A stretch of 64,000 nucleotides of DNA from Polytrichum commune (Eukaryota; Streptophyta; Polytrichopsida; Polytrichales; Polytrichaceae). Both the position numbers and the translations under genes were made by a program. The DNA lies in contig OX485808.1 of the NCBI GenBank assembly GCA_950295325.1, forward strand, positions 42,490,527 to 42,554,526, read 5' to 3'. The notes beneath the pieces are model-generated. The model worked only from the letters and a program-made list of their open reading frames with translations, was not told the origin of the DNA and made no database searches. Each line of letters begins with the position of its first letter. Positions within the stretch are counted from its first letter, which is position 1. This document shows positions 1-12,024 of the stretch, one piece after another.

Positions 1-3000
1 TCTGCACAGGGACAATGGATGCATCAGGATTTTTCTTTAACTATCCCCCCCTTTTGATTGTTTCCACAACGCTGTACTGTCATTATATTCATCATCAGCA
101 GCAGCAAAATAAAACTGAAGATCGGGCCTACTCCTACTCGACCAGTGACTTGTGAAATACACATTTTAGTTTCCGCCTTGTAATACTACCTGGTGCCAAA
201 TAACCGAATGTTCCAGCCACAATTGTGGTGACATGAGAGGAATCATCCTCCAGTAGCTTTGCCAACCCAAAATCAGACACATGAGGCTCCATATCATCAT
301 CCAACAGGACATTGCTGGACTTGATGTCCCGGTGAATGATACGGGGGCAACAGTCATGGTGCAAATAAGCCAGTCCTCGGGCTGCACCGATGGCTATCTT
401 CATCCGTGCATTCCACGTGAGCCGTGGCTCTGTTGGCGACCTCTCTGCAATCAAGCCATAATAACCCTCTCAGTTACACTCTTGGTTCAAGATCTCTGCA
501 AGCCATGTCTGGATGAGATGAGTCTCTGTCGGTTCTAAGAATACTGCTGACAAATGGAGCACCTTCTGATGTTGTTATTAAAATAAGGATATCACAGACA
601 ACGAAAATCAGCAAACCCAAGGAAGTTGTTTCATACCATGTAAGTTTTCATCAAGGCTTCCTCCAGGCAAGTAGTCGTATATCAAGAGATTGGCAAGAGG
701 GGCAGTGCAATAACCACGTAGGTTCACCAGATTCCGGTGCTTAAAGCTTCCCAGAATCTCCAGCTCTCTTTCGAACAATCGTTCAGAGCCCATCCCTTGC
801 TTCCCAATTCTCTTGACAGCAAACATGCTGCCATCACCCATTACCAACTTATACACAGTCCCAAAGCCACCTGAACCAATGATGTCTGGATCACCCAGAT
901 TCTCTATCCGTTTCATGACTTCATCCTTCGTGTAAGGCAAGTCACTGTGAAACATCACCAGTCTTGAGCCTGCAATGACAACATGATGAGTTTAGGATCA
1001 TCATCTTCGCATTTGACATACACAAACGATCAATTCCAGGACATTCCATTGCTGTCAGAAGCCTTGTCCCAAAAATACTTAACACCCAAGTAGACTCCAA
1101 GAGATATGGCAGAGGCCGGGCAAATCAAAAGAGAAAGCTCAGGGAAAGAAGAAAGACCATCAATATTGCTGGCTTGGTCGACTTGGTGCAGGTTACTGCA
1201 ACGCTTCTTGTAGATGAAAAACCCTGCGAGGGTTATCACAGCCACCAGAAGAGCAATTCCCACAGTGGACATGGCGCTGATGAGCAGACCATTGGTATAG
1301 CCGGATGATCTCCCAGTTTTTTTGGATCCACTCGGCAATCCTGCAATGTGAATTTGCCTCAAAATCAGTGGTGGATATGACCCTTCCTTCTAGCAGCCAA
1401 ACATGAGTTCCTTCTATAACTAAGACTTCTTCTCGTTACCACACTTCACAAGCATATATGTCGTGAAGGATACCTGATAAAGGCAGTGGCCGACCTGAGG
1501 ATGGGGATGGAGCTGGAGAGAATCGAGGAGCCAACCCTTTCGGGATGGCAACACCGGGAGGGATAGCGGGAGGGATGTTACTCACAGGGATGCTCTCACA
1601 TTCCACATTCACTTGAGGGCCACATAGTCCCGGATTGTGTGCAAAGCTGGAAAATGATTGACAGTTTATATTAGTTCGAAGTTAAGTACAATGCATCCTC
1701 AGGATTAGAAAGAGACAAGAGGCCCAGTCTATGCACATGACTTATCTGGTGATGTAAGGTAGGGTTGGACAACTTACGAGACACTGCTAAAATTCTTCAA
1801 AATTCCAGCTGTAGGAATCCTGCCCACAAGGAAGTTGGCAGAGACGTTTCTGTACACAAGGGGGCACTGTCAGGTTTTGCTTGAAGATGGTTACATGCCA
1901 AGTTGCTGAATATACTGAATGATACCTAATTATACTGGAAAGAGGAATGAAGAATTGTAAGGAATAGAAAACCGACCAACAAGTTTTCAAGTCCCAGGTA
2001 CCAGATGCACAACAGATTGAAGTAGCTTAATATGAGATCACGTGAAGAGCTTGGAAAGCACAATAAAAGACTGTACGATACTGACACCATGCTATTGAGT
2101 AAGCTAATGAGTTAAAAAGTTCTACATGCACAAAATGTGAAGAGGAAACTTAAGACCATGGTCGTGAGCTTACAGAACGGTAAGACGGGAGAGGCTTCCA
2201 AGGGACTGCGGAATGCTGCCTGTCAATCCGTTACTGGATACATCCCTGCACGGTATGTCGTGTTTGCTTCAACATTAATATAGGAATAAAAACAAAAAAA
2301 AAAGTAGCATTCCTTGCCGGCAGAGAGAGCTTTGCCAAAGAGGGAAACCTACTGAGGATCTGACCAGCCAGTCACATTGAAATGAATGAGAAATGTTTTT
2401 TGCAGAGTCATCGGTCACGTACAAGACTGTAAGATGCGACAAATTCCCGAGCTCCTCTGGAATGGTGCCCGTGAGGAAATTGCCTCTCAAGTATCTGCAT
2501 CAATGACACACCAGAAGGTTCACTAATCTGCTCAAAATCTTTCAGTGTGATAATGCAAACCCTAGGAAGTTGTTCACTTAAAAGAGTGTCTCCTACTGTA
2601 GACTGTTGAGTTGGATAAACCTGATGCATGTCCTTCCTCACTAAGATCACTAGCTGCTGTGACACCAAAAGTGCAAGCAGAATAACGAATGAGAAACAAT
2701 GAGGCTTGGGTTACTTACAAAGCCTTCAGATTAGTGCACTTGCTAATCTCCCTCGGAATAGGACCAAAGAAATTATTGCGATGGAGGCCCCTGCAAAGGT
2801 AGAGGTCAAAAGAGAGTGTAAGACGGACAAGAGCAGCAAGAGATGAAGAAACTCTGATTAGCTGTTCAAACATAGAAGGTGAAGATGGTGAAATATTTAA
2901 AGGAATATTGTGGAAGCTGAAACAGGGATGTTGCATGGACTTACAGCCTACGCAACTGGTCGAGCTTCCCAAGATCAGGTGAAATGAAGCCTCGTAAGTT

Positions 3001-3696
3001 CCGATAAGGGATGTTTCTGCAGAAACAGGAAGTTGTCTCAGAAACTAAATATAGTGAATGCAACATCACTGGTGTTGATGATTCTACAGATGCTCAAAAT
3101 CAAAATTGCGAAGTTGTTCATAACAAGCACCAGAATAAATAAAAACTCGGGCATCTATTTAAGGATAGCAAATGAATAAGTAGCCAGTATGGATATAATG
3201 TTTTCCAAGAAAGATCGCACTTACAGCTTGATAACTCGATTGGTTTCGGGAAGACAGGTGACACCCCGCCATAGACATGGGTTAGCATCCGAAGCGTTCC
3301 AAGTGGCCAACTCGCCATTGGGTTCATACAAACCTCTTTTGAACGACAGCAGGGCCTCTCCTGTGTGCATCAAGTACATCTCTGTTCATCACTTGGAACT
3401 TGGAATTCTCCTTAAATACTTTGTCTGATTCTTTGTAAACAACTCTCACCACGTGCCCGGACCAGTTGAAGCAGAGAAGCTCTACACCATTTTTGGAAAT
3501 ATTACAAACACATTACCACCATGACCAAGACCACACTGACCATCACCACAGTTCAATCCTTCTTACGATTCTAATCACGTGCAAGTGGAGGTTGGAAACA
3601 TTGTATACCATCCGGCGAGAGTGCGTAAGTTGGACTCTGGAGAAGCAAGATGGAGAGCAGAAAGCAGAGACCGTATGAGCTCAGAAAGTTTCTCAT
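1..3696 (-). CDS. LRR receptor-like kinase, LRR-XIII (FEI / At5g62710 type), 3' end beyond window
   Basis: Single-pass plasma-membrane receptor kinase; FEI relatives act in cell-wall signalling (family knowledge). Exons in transcript order: 3696-3609, 3360-3225, 3016-2945, 2790-2719, 2494-2423, 2245-2174, 1849-1778, 1646-1474, 1340-1158, 969-637, 444-190, then an acceptor at positions 4-2 with the next exon starting at base 1. All phases close, giving 509 codons plus one base, against roughly 600 for the family. Order: signal peptide (MRNFLSSYG..., 29 codons), LRR N-terminal cap with NPC.W.GVTC, five 24-residue LRRs each on its own 72-nt exon, paired-Cys and Pro-rich juxtamembrane region, TM helix ([20 protein letters not shown]), kinase with P-loop [10 protein letters not shown], catalytic Lys in [14 protein letters not shown] and DFG. 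The ATG at 3696 is chosen because the signal peptide follows it. The donor at 1157 (GTCTTT) is weak, but it alone gives the right phase and family length. No disabling change seen; probably functional. Confidence 0.88.
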
Positions 3697-5399
3697 GAGA
3701 ACGCATTGGTGGGAATTTCTTTGAGAGGTGTTGTTATTGTTGTTGTTCTCCTCCACTGCCAGCTCCCCACCATCAACCCCGTGCTGTCTGTTGTCTAGCA
3801 TTGCATAGTCATAGCCTGCATCAACATTCACGATTAGTCCATACAGCACTTCCTGCACAGTAGCACACCTCTTCCACGGAGTCTTTCCCAAGAATCTTGA
3901 GAATAGGTTAAAGAGTTCCCAGTTGGCAGTTGGCTGTCTTCACAAGCTAATTGGCCTAATTCTTCGTGTATCAACAAATCCAGGAAGTGAATGTGTGCTC
4001 AATGGGTTTCTTCGTAGCATGGATCTAAACCATCTATGCATCCTTGGGCTATGAATGAACGTAGGACAGAGGCTCACAACATTTTGTACTCGGCCGCAAT
4101 CTCAAAGGCTCAGAAACTTCTGTAATTCTAGTGTGTGGAGTTATTTGGGCAGTGGAAAGTCCGTCAGTCAATCAGTCATAGCCTTGTTCCCTTTTGCCAG
4201 TGCAGTTTCCAGCAGCTCCCGGCTACTACCATAGCCAAGTAGTGCTGATGCATAGAGCAAAAATCCTAAGGAAGAAATGCTTGTCTCTATGAGCGGAACT
4301 CATAGTGTACACCATGCGACCATGTAAGCCCACATATCGAATCCTGTACCTGTTGTGTTTCGTGAGTGCCACTTGCCAATGACCGCCTTGTTCCTGACTG
4401 GAATGCCAGGAACTGGAGAAGAAGACAGTACGTGAGCGAAATAAATTCTGTCAAGAATATACCAAAATGTCCAAGTTCCACCAAACCTGCTCTTAGTCCA
4501 AATTGGTGCACACGAACCTGTTGCAACCTGTATCAAAATCTTAAGAAGAAGAAGAAGAAGAAGAAGACGATGGTAAGCGTGATACCACAGGAACCCCACT
4601 TTCCAATAGCCCCTAAATTCAAGCCTACCAGCAAAATGGGTATTGCGTGGTTTTAGATGTGGAACTGCATACGAGAGCGCAGGGACTAATATCTAAAAGA
4701 CTACACCAACTGAATTCAACATCCTCTGAAGTTGGTCCTCGTTATACTCTCGCTTTCGATGCGTCTCATTTGCATTCGGTATCTCGCTCGCCTCGAAGGG
4801 TGAACAGGAGCACAGCAGCAAGACCAAGAAACTACTGTAATGCAAGTCTGGCGATCGACATCCTCTTCCCTGCCCTTTCCACTGCGACAAATGCAGGCTC
4901 AATTATCTGTCCTCTCTCTGACTAAGAATGAGAATGTAGTCGTTGCAAGTGTGTAAAAGCGTGGAGAGTCACAAATTCATCATACACGAGGTGATATTTG
5001 TTGCAATTTTTGGCTGACGTGCTCGTGACGAGCGAGGTTAACTGTGGTAGAGAGCGATATATGATTGCGGAATGACTGAACAGGCAAATGTCGTAGCGAC
5101 CGATATTTGTGCTGAATGATGCCTTGCGAATCTGCTACTAACTCGCATTATAGGGGCCAAATTACATGTGCATCATCGTCGTCGTCGTCGCAACGTCGAA
5201 TAGGGAGTCAAGTGAGTCCACAGTGCGCCCGAATGTCTCAACAGACAGACTCTTAAGAAAGTAACCCGCCAGTAAGTCACGCTCCGTCACCCGCGGCAAA
5301 ATACTCACGGTTATACTTAGTAAAGGAAAAAAATTATCCACCCACCAATATAATCATCAAAATGTAAGTAAAAATGATACTAAACCGCTCCACTTGCAC
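3697..5399. other. Upstream region of the receptor kinase gene
   Basis: This should hold the 5' UTR and promoter of the minus-strand kinase gene. I see no convincing coding sequence; the short frames here are low-complexity, one being produced by an AAG trinucleotide run at 4543-4566. A short GTC run lies near 5178-5190. No TATA box could be placed with confidence, and a 5' UTR intron is possible. Confidence 0.4.
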
Positions 5400-6270
5400 T
5401 AATGCCAACTGCAAATTGAATCCCAAAACTCACAACCTACTCGCATAACTCTTCACATAAAATGCTGACAAACGTCGCGGCTCCCTGACATCCGGCGACC
5501 ATGAGTATATAAATCCCACACAGTAGGCGCTCAACCTCCCCTGATCCGCATTCAACCCAAATACCAAAATCCAAAACACTCGAGAAACCTTAAAGCCACA
5601 GTTTACACAAATGCAACTGCAAACACTCCATATGAAATCCCACAAACTAGGCGTTAAATTTATTTAGCCGTGTCCGAAAAATTAGACGTTAAACCTCCCT
5701 GATCCGCACCTAACCCAATAACCAAATCTCAAAACCCTCAAGAAACCTTCGAAGCAGCAGTTTACACGAATGCAATTGCCAACGCCCAAAGCCCACAACG
5801 TCTACCTTAATACCCTCCACAACAAATTCCGAAAAAATAGGTGCTACACCTCCCTAATCCGAACTTAATTTAAACTTTAAACTCAGAAACCCTCAAGAAA
5901 CCTTAATGCTATAGTTTACACAAATGCAACTGCAAACACTCAAATCCCACACCCTCTATCTTAAACCCTCCACACCGAGCCAGCATATGTATCCGAAAAT
6001 TTAGGTGCTTAAGCTCCTTGATCCGCCACTTAACCCAAAAACCACAAATCAAAACCCCCGGGCCCTAAGAATCCTTTGGTGCCACAGTTTACACAAATGC
6101 AACTGCAAACGTCTAGCTCCCACAACCATCAACCTCTATATTAAACCCACCACACCAAATGCTCACAGCCTGGCCGAAATTACGTAAGTTCCAAAGATTA
6201 GGCGCTCAACCTCCCTTCCCTCCGCACTTAACCCAAAACCCAAAACCCTTGAGAAACTTTGACGCCAACT
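5400..6270. repeat. Tandem array, about five diverged units of 155-197 bp
   Basis: The motif aggcgctcaacctccc...gatccg recurs near 5525, 5684, 5839, 6003 and 6200 (spacings 159, 155, 164, 197). Each is followed by an A/C-rich stretch, then the block ctcaagaaacctt and acagtttacacaaatgcaac. Units differ by substitutions and small indels, so the array is old. It lies 1.7 kb upstream of the kinase start codon. Confidence 0.8.
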
Positions 6271-6625
6271 CTTCAACAAGCAATGCAAGGATCTGCACGC
6301 ATAAATGCGGATGACTCTATCAACGCTCTTGCCATCAACAGATCTTCTTAGCTTTCTTCTTCCGGTAAGGACACCAATATGATACTTATTTCCTTTAACA
6401 TCTCAGATGGGATGTGCCCGCACGAAGTGTGAAATGTAATGCAATTACAGCGCCGTTGATCCACCCGGCCTGCTGGGCAAGCTGTTGAAGCAAGCCTTGA
6501 GCAATGAAGGTGTGTGCGGTTAAACTTAATAAGCCAATTCAAGCAAATCTCTGCGCTCTGGGTTTATATCTTCCGTCCCAGAGCACATCAATTCATCATC
6601 AACACTCCATTCCGGCAAGCAAGAG

Positions 6626-6627
<2 letters not shown>

Positions 6628-6670
<43 letters not shown>
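6628..6670. repeat. (CT)n microsatellite
   Basis: About 21 perfect CT dinucleotides. Confidence 0.97.
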
Positions 6671-6672
<2 letters not shown>

Positions 6673-8031
6673 CGCTTGATTTTAAGTTATTAGCGGTGCA
6701 GTGCCTTCCTGACATAATCAATGCAAGATGATGCAATCCTTTTAATCTGGTACCTGACCTGCCTTAGGTTTCAGGTACATAGATTTCTCTCATTAGTTTT
6801 TCCGAGATGCTCAATCTTTGTAATACATAAACACTCCACTGTACTTATCATACTCTGTACATTTGAGCAACAATAATCCCAAAGTGCTTACGGAGCTCGG
6901 TTTTGGCCTCTCCAACATGTGCTATTTTGAAATTGGACAACGTGAAAATATTTTGTGATGCAATTTTTTTTGTAGATATAGACAACTTGTTGTCTTGGAA
7001 GGTTGCACTTCACGACACCTGCATGAAACAATTTGGAATTTTTTATTTGTTTTTCTTTTCTTTGTGAAGGTTGAATATCAATAATATCATAGAGGCCACT
7101 CTATTTCATCTTTATTATTGTAGTGCCGGAATAGTAGTTTCCTTGTGGCATTCAAAAGGGTCTCAACCAATGTAATGTTGACACATGACATAACTTGAAG
7201 GAATACAATTATTTTCTAGTCGGAATAGAGAGCTCTCTATGGTATGAAGAGACAATACACAATTAATATGAAATTGTTGTTGTTAATACAGTGCATGATA
7301 CATGTATTTCATTATTGTTACAAGATGTGAATGCTAGAATCCTAACCAGGAATTTGGGCACTTTATAATCCTAACCAAGAATTTAGGCACTTTATAACAT
7401 TGTTAAGCTCATCATGGGTTCGCCCTAGATGTGGAGTCAAATTGAATACACATTAACGTTACATCTAGCTTACTTGGTTTTTACTTGCCCTAAACATGCT
7501 AGGTTGTTTAGCATGTTCAAAAGGGTTGGCAATGCTTTACATACCTAATCAATGTAAGGCAATGCAATCCCCCCAACATGGCACTTGCCTTGGGTACATA
7601 GATTCTCCTCTTTTTCTTTTTGACACACATCTCTCTCTCTCTCACTCATCCATTGCATATTCAACAATACAAGGGAATTCTCTTTCCAAAAAAAAAAACA
7701 TTCCCTTTGACCACATTGTAGAGGGTAGGACTTGGTTAGGGTGATTTGACATTGCTAGATAGGATATTTGGCAAGGGGAATGAGTTGGATAAACTATATG
7801 GGGAGGGGATGGCTATAGGTTGGGAACCATGGCAAACCATTGGTGACATCAAGTGAATCGGAGGGGAGCACACATGTGACCGTTGACAATTCTAACTTCA
7901 TCCCCAAATTCCACGTTGAATAACAGAAAATGAAGCAGATCCCCAAACCTCGTTCCAACATAATCCATTTGATATACGAGACCCACATAACTTGAAAGCA
8001 TGGGTGACATTACATTACTCAACAATGTGAT
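6671..8031. other. AT-rich intergenic DNA
   Basis: No gene, RNA or complete element recognised. Contains a short duplicated phrase (cctaaccaggaatttgggcactttataa, 7340-7400, in two tandem copies) and a small TC run near 7630. Confidence 0.5.
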
Positions 8032-8178
8032 TCCATTATGTGAGCCCTTGGGGAGATAACTAGGAGATGTTGGGAGCTTAATCTCAATATGAGTCATCCC
8101 ATAGTGAACTCCCATGGTGAGGAGTCAAACTAAGCTCTCAACATCCCATGATTATATTCCCAAGGCCCACATAATGAA
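8032..8178. repeat. Short foldback hairpin, arms about 49 bp
   Basis: 8032-8080 and 8131-8178 are imperfect reverse complements. The inner ends are gttgggagctta and taagctctcaac; the outer ends are attatgtg and cacataat. The loop is about 50 bp. Probably a small MITE remnant; no target duplication was identified. Confidence 0.7.
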
Positions 8179-8616
8179 ATGTTATGGGGAATGGTACGCA
8201 GTAATGTTATATAGATTGTATTGTTATCATTATTATGAATAAATTATACATGACAACTATGGAAGTAACAAATATGTAGTCAGGTTGACTAGTAGTACAC
8301 AAGGCACACAATAAACTTGATGATAGAGAAAAGAGTCGGATTTGATCCACTGAGAGGTTGGTCACACTAGACAATTCATACATCATTCGTTAGCATCTCC
8401 AACTGTAATAATGTAAAAAGTGGTGGGTTGGCATCTATTTCTCAACATGATCCTCAACAATTTCGTGACTCGAGCCAGACGGAAAGTTTGATGTGATTGG
8501 GGCATGAGCCTCCTTGGAATCTTGATGACAACCACATTATATGTACATTAGGTTAGGCGGAGTTTCTAAGTGATGAAGGATGCAACTTCAAGGGACGTAA
8601 CAACATTGCACCTTTA

Positions 8617-8842
8617 CAATGACCATAGAGATGTGGCCGCTAGTTTCACATAAACCGATTGAGCTTGAGAAAATACTTAACCGGTTGGAGGTTCAAGACT
8701 TCAGGAAAAAAGTACCCATCATTTTAGAGGATTATATGGACTATACCTCAAATTAATAGAGGAAAACCCCCCAAGGTCACGCAACATGGAGCCTATTAGA
8801 GTTGGAAACACTAGGATTTTGACCGATTAGGGCCACTTCACA
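8617..8842 (-). mobile_element. MITE copy (CAATGATCGGGG family), diverged
   Basis: Reverse-orientation relative of the 225-bp MITE at 11800, 16415 and 18609. It shares the ordered blocks ccgattgagcttgagaaa, ccggttggaggttcaagac, tatacctcaaattaa and aaacactaggattttgaccg. It starts CAATGACC. No clear target duplication remains; the oldest of the copies by divergence. Confidence 0.65.
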
Positions 8843-10763
8843 AACAAGCCAAGAGCCATGAGCATGAAATTGTGAGAGCTCAAAAGAAAGTGTCCAAAGG
8901 CCGTCTCAAGACACCTCCAAAATCATGCAGTGTGGTCACGGATCTTCAAGTGTAGTGTGAAGTCATATGTGACCAGACCATCAACCATATGCTATTTCAA
9001 TGAATTTCTATACATGCGGGTCCCACACATGATCAAATAGAATAAATCAACGGTTGTGAATGTTCGGAGTGCCATGATCTTCTGGTTTTATATTAGACCT
9101 ACCTCCAAGAGGTGATTTTTGAAAATAGTCCAAGTGACCATGAAACATGATCCATTGGATGCCATGTAGGAATCCATGTAGACTTTACATCCATCTTGCA
9201 TTCACATACTCCGTTGGTCCCTCAAGCATAGTGTGAAGCGAACTCGGACTGGCTCCGCCTTTTCCACCAATGAGAGCGCTTGAAGTGTAGTAGTCTTGGG
9301 CTCTCAGTCTCATATGTGAAAGTGGCCCTTATGCCCGAAAATCTCCAAGGACACTGCACAGTTATAGCGATTCCTATTGAAGGCAATTTCTGATTACAGC
9401 AATTTAAGAACCCGGGGAATAGTTAAGATACAGGTTCTTTGCTTTTTAAAGCACCGATAGTGGGATCCCCCCCCCCCCCCTATTCGCTTATAATAAAATA
9501 TCCGTAGTATATCTTCGGCATCTAGTTGTTGACTCCATGTTGAAGCTTACTGCTAAATCCACGCACTCTTAATACTACAAGTGCAAATTTTACTCCGATT
9601 TCATAACTGTTGGAATGATAATTACCGTAGTAACTCCTTATACATAAAGTAACACATGATGCTTATCTTTGTGATCATACTAACATCATGTTATTGGGAG
9701 AGAGGGAATCATCACATTTCATTCATTCGACATAAAAGCCCTGAAATAGGATGTAATCCAAAGGATATTATTATAATTGATTGGACATTAGAATTAGTTT
9801 TAAGGACCCCGCATTAGTCTAGTCCAAGTTGTTTGAGATGAATTAGCCACAAACTTATAAGGGGTCAAGTCTTTATGTTGGATGGATGAGAGGTACGCTC
9901 GTATGTGATGAATCCCCTCTCCATGTAATTGTTGCACCCTTTTCTCACAACATGGGATCCTATAAGTTGCATTGGTTGTGGTATAAAGTTTGACTTACCC
10001 AAGGGCAACCTTTGTCTAATGGGATACAATTGAAATAAGTTAACAACAATCTTGGGAGGGCCAAACTTTTACATATCCCTCCTCCCCCCTCCCTTGCCAG
10101 TAGGTGTTGTGAACCGAAAATTCGGTTAAAATTTGACATCACCCATCACAAGGCAAACACTCATAACACCTACCAACGGGGAGGGTTGGAAAACATTGAT
10201 CACCATGTAAAGCCCGAGTATTTATTAATCTAACAAGCTTATGCCTAAATCGGGGTCAAAAGACCCTAAATTATTTAGTCTATTGAGAAATAATTAAGAT
10301 GAATCATCAATAAACCTATAGGGGCAAAAATTTTACCACATCCCAATGGTGGGTTTTGGAAATCCAAATTAAAGCCCTTGGCACACAAGTGCAATTTACT
10401 TCACAGAAGAAAAAAAATCACTTGTGCCCAATATCGTCCATTTGATGAGACTAGGTAGGTAATAGATGAACATTTGTAACACCAACTTGTAGGGTGCAAG
10501 TTTTTACTAGATACTACCCACTCGTTAGGTGTTAGGAAACCAAATTGGATGAGAGAGGGAAATATTGTATACGGGCATAACTCTCATACATCTAACATAA
10601 AAACCGTGACATAATATGCAGCCTGGAGGTTATCTTTTGTAGTTGATTTGACATCATAACTAGCTTTAAAGACCCTGAATTAGTCAACCCAAGGCCGTTT
10701 AAGGCGAATTGTCAAACAAAACCTATAGGGGTCGTTTTAATGTTGGACGGATGAGAGGTACGC

Positions 10764-10794
<31 letters not shown>

Positions 10795-10865
10795 CACAAA
10801 CCAATACAAAGACATGTCACATAATATGAATAGGAAATGCTGGAAAAAACCAGCTTGGGATCATG
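8843..10865. other. Intergenic repeat remnants
   Basis: No gene recognised. Contains a diverged direct repeat pair (9765-9905 and 10625-10770), both running from a TTGAxTTGGACAT-like start to ggatgagaggtacgct. There is a C homopolymer at about 9469-9480 and a (TC)n run at 10769-10794. Confidence 0.5.
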
Positions 10866-11195
10866 GCGTCTATGTGAGCTCATCCATCATGGATGAAGGG
10901 CTCTAGTAAAAAAGCAAGTCCCCCTATAAGATCAAGGGCCGAATCATTCCAATTGGATTCCACTATGTTAATTTGGAGTTTCCGGTGTTATGGAGTCAAA
11001 TTAACTACAAAATTTACGTGAACTTATTTATTGTAGCATGTAAATTATTATTTATGAATGATTTGACTCCATAGCATCGGAGACCCCAATTTAGTGTAGT
11101 GGAATCCAATCGGAATGAATTGGCCCTTGATCTTATAGGAGGATTTGTGTTAACTAGAGCCCTTTCATCCACGATGGATGAGTCTACATAGACGC
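10866..11195. mobile_element. Foldback element, arms about 137 bp
   Basis: 10866-11002 and 11060-11195 are long imperfect reverse complements. The arms share gcgtctatgt, catccat.atggatgaa, gggctctagt, ctataagatcaagggcc, attggattccacta and tatggagtcaaat. The loop is about 57 bp and AT-rich. A transcript would form a near-continuous hairpin. Looks like a non-autonomous foldback MITE; no clear target duplication. Confidence 0.8.
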
Positions 11196-11278
11196 TACAA
11201 ATGTCCCCCTCCCCCCCCCAAAAAAAAATTCCTGCCCAAAAAGTTTGTATTCTCGTACGAAAGGAGGGGAGGCCTAAT

Positions 11279-11306
11279 ATTATAATAATAATAATAATAA
11301 TAATAA
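11279..11306. repeat. (ATA/AAT)n microsatellite
   Basis: About nine trinucleotide units. Confidence 0.95.
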
Positions 11307-11799
11307 CCAAGTAGTTGGTGAGATTGACCTCCCCAGCTGCCACACAAGCATGAGGGTCATAGAGAGCGTGGCAGGGGTGGCGGCCAATGAGGTGCGAGAC
11401 AGGTGGTGGCAGGCCGGCAGGGCGAAGGAGCCGTTGGGCCCCTGACGGCGAAGGAACTGGACCGTTGGACTGGGGGACTGGTGGAGCTTCCCTTCCCTTC
11501 CTCTTCCCTTCCCTTCCCTTCGTTGGTCCCCAACACCACTAGAGCATCTCATGGTCCACTGGTCTCAAGAAGTAGTAACTTACTCACGCCTTATGGGGGT
11601 TTCTTGGGCGGCCTGCCTGCTGCAGCCACTCTATCTGTACTTACTACTACGTACTCACTACTGACATGGGCCTGCAGGCACTGTCCCCTCAGCCGTTCCC
11701 AGGGTTGTCAAGGACCTCGTAAGTACCCCACCCCATGAGCTCTCCGGACAGGTTGTCTCGAGGCCCTTTTGTCGGGGGAGTGTTTTTGAATATTGGTTG

Positions 11800-12024
11800 C
11801 AGTGATCGGGGAGATTTTTGGGCATAATCGGTTGAGATCCTAGTGTTTGCAACTCCAACCGCTTACATGTTGACATCCTTCGGTTTTTCTATATTAATTT
11901 GGGGTATATTCCATGAATTCCTCTAAAGTGATCGGTAATTCTCCTGAGGTCTTCAACTTCAACCGGTTATTTTTCAAACTCCACCGGTTCATATGTAACT
12001 AACTGCCGGTTCACCTCGATCATT
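11800..12024 (+). mobile_element. MITE copy (CAATGATCGGGG family)
   Basis: 225-bp element starting CAGTGATCGGGG and ending CCTCGATCATT, so the ends are short inverted repeats. Flanks tattggttg (11791-11799) and gactggttg (12025-12033) match at 7 of 9 bases, consistent with a 9-bp target duplication. The interior shares gagatttttgggcataa, the CCGGTT-rich blocks and taactaactgccggtt with the other copies. No coding capacity. Confidence 0.85.

Noticed and set aside
4300-4599. Leucine-rich frame that looks like a signal peptide upstream of the kinase
   Set aside because: The leucines come from an AAG microsatellite read on minus. The real signal peptide exon is at 3696-3609.
5400-6270. CRISPR-like array
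   Set aside because: Units are contiguous, diverged and 155-197 bp; no spacers; eukaryotic context.
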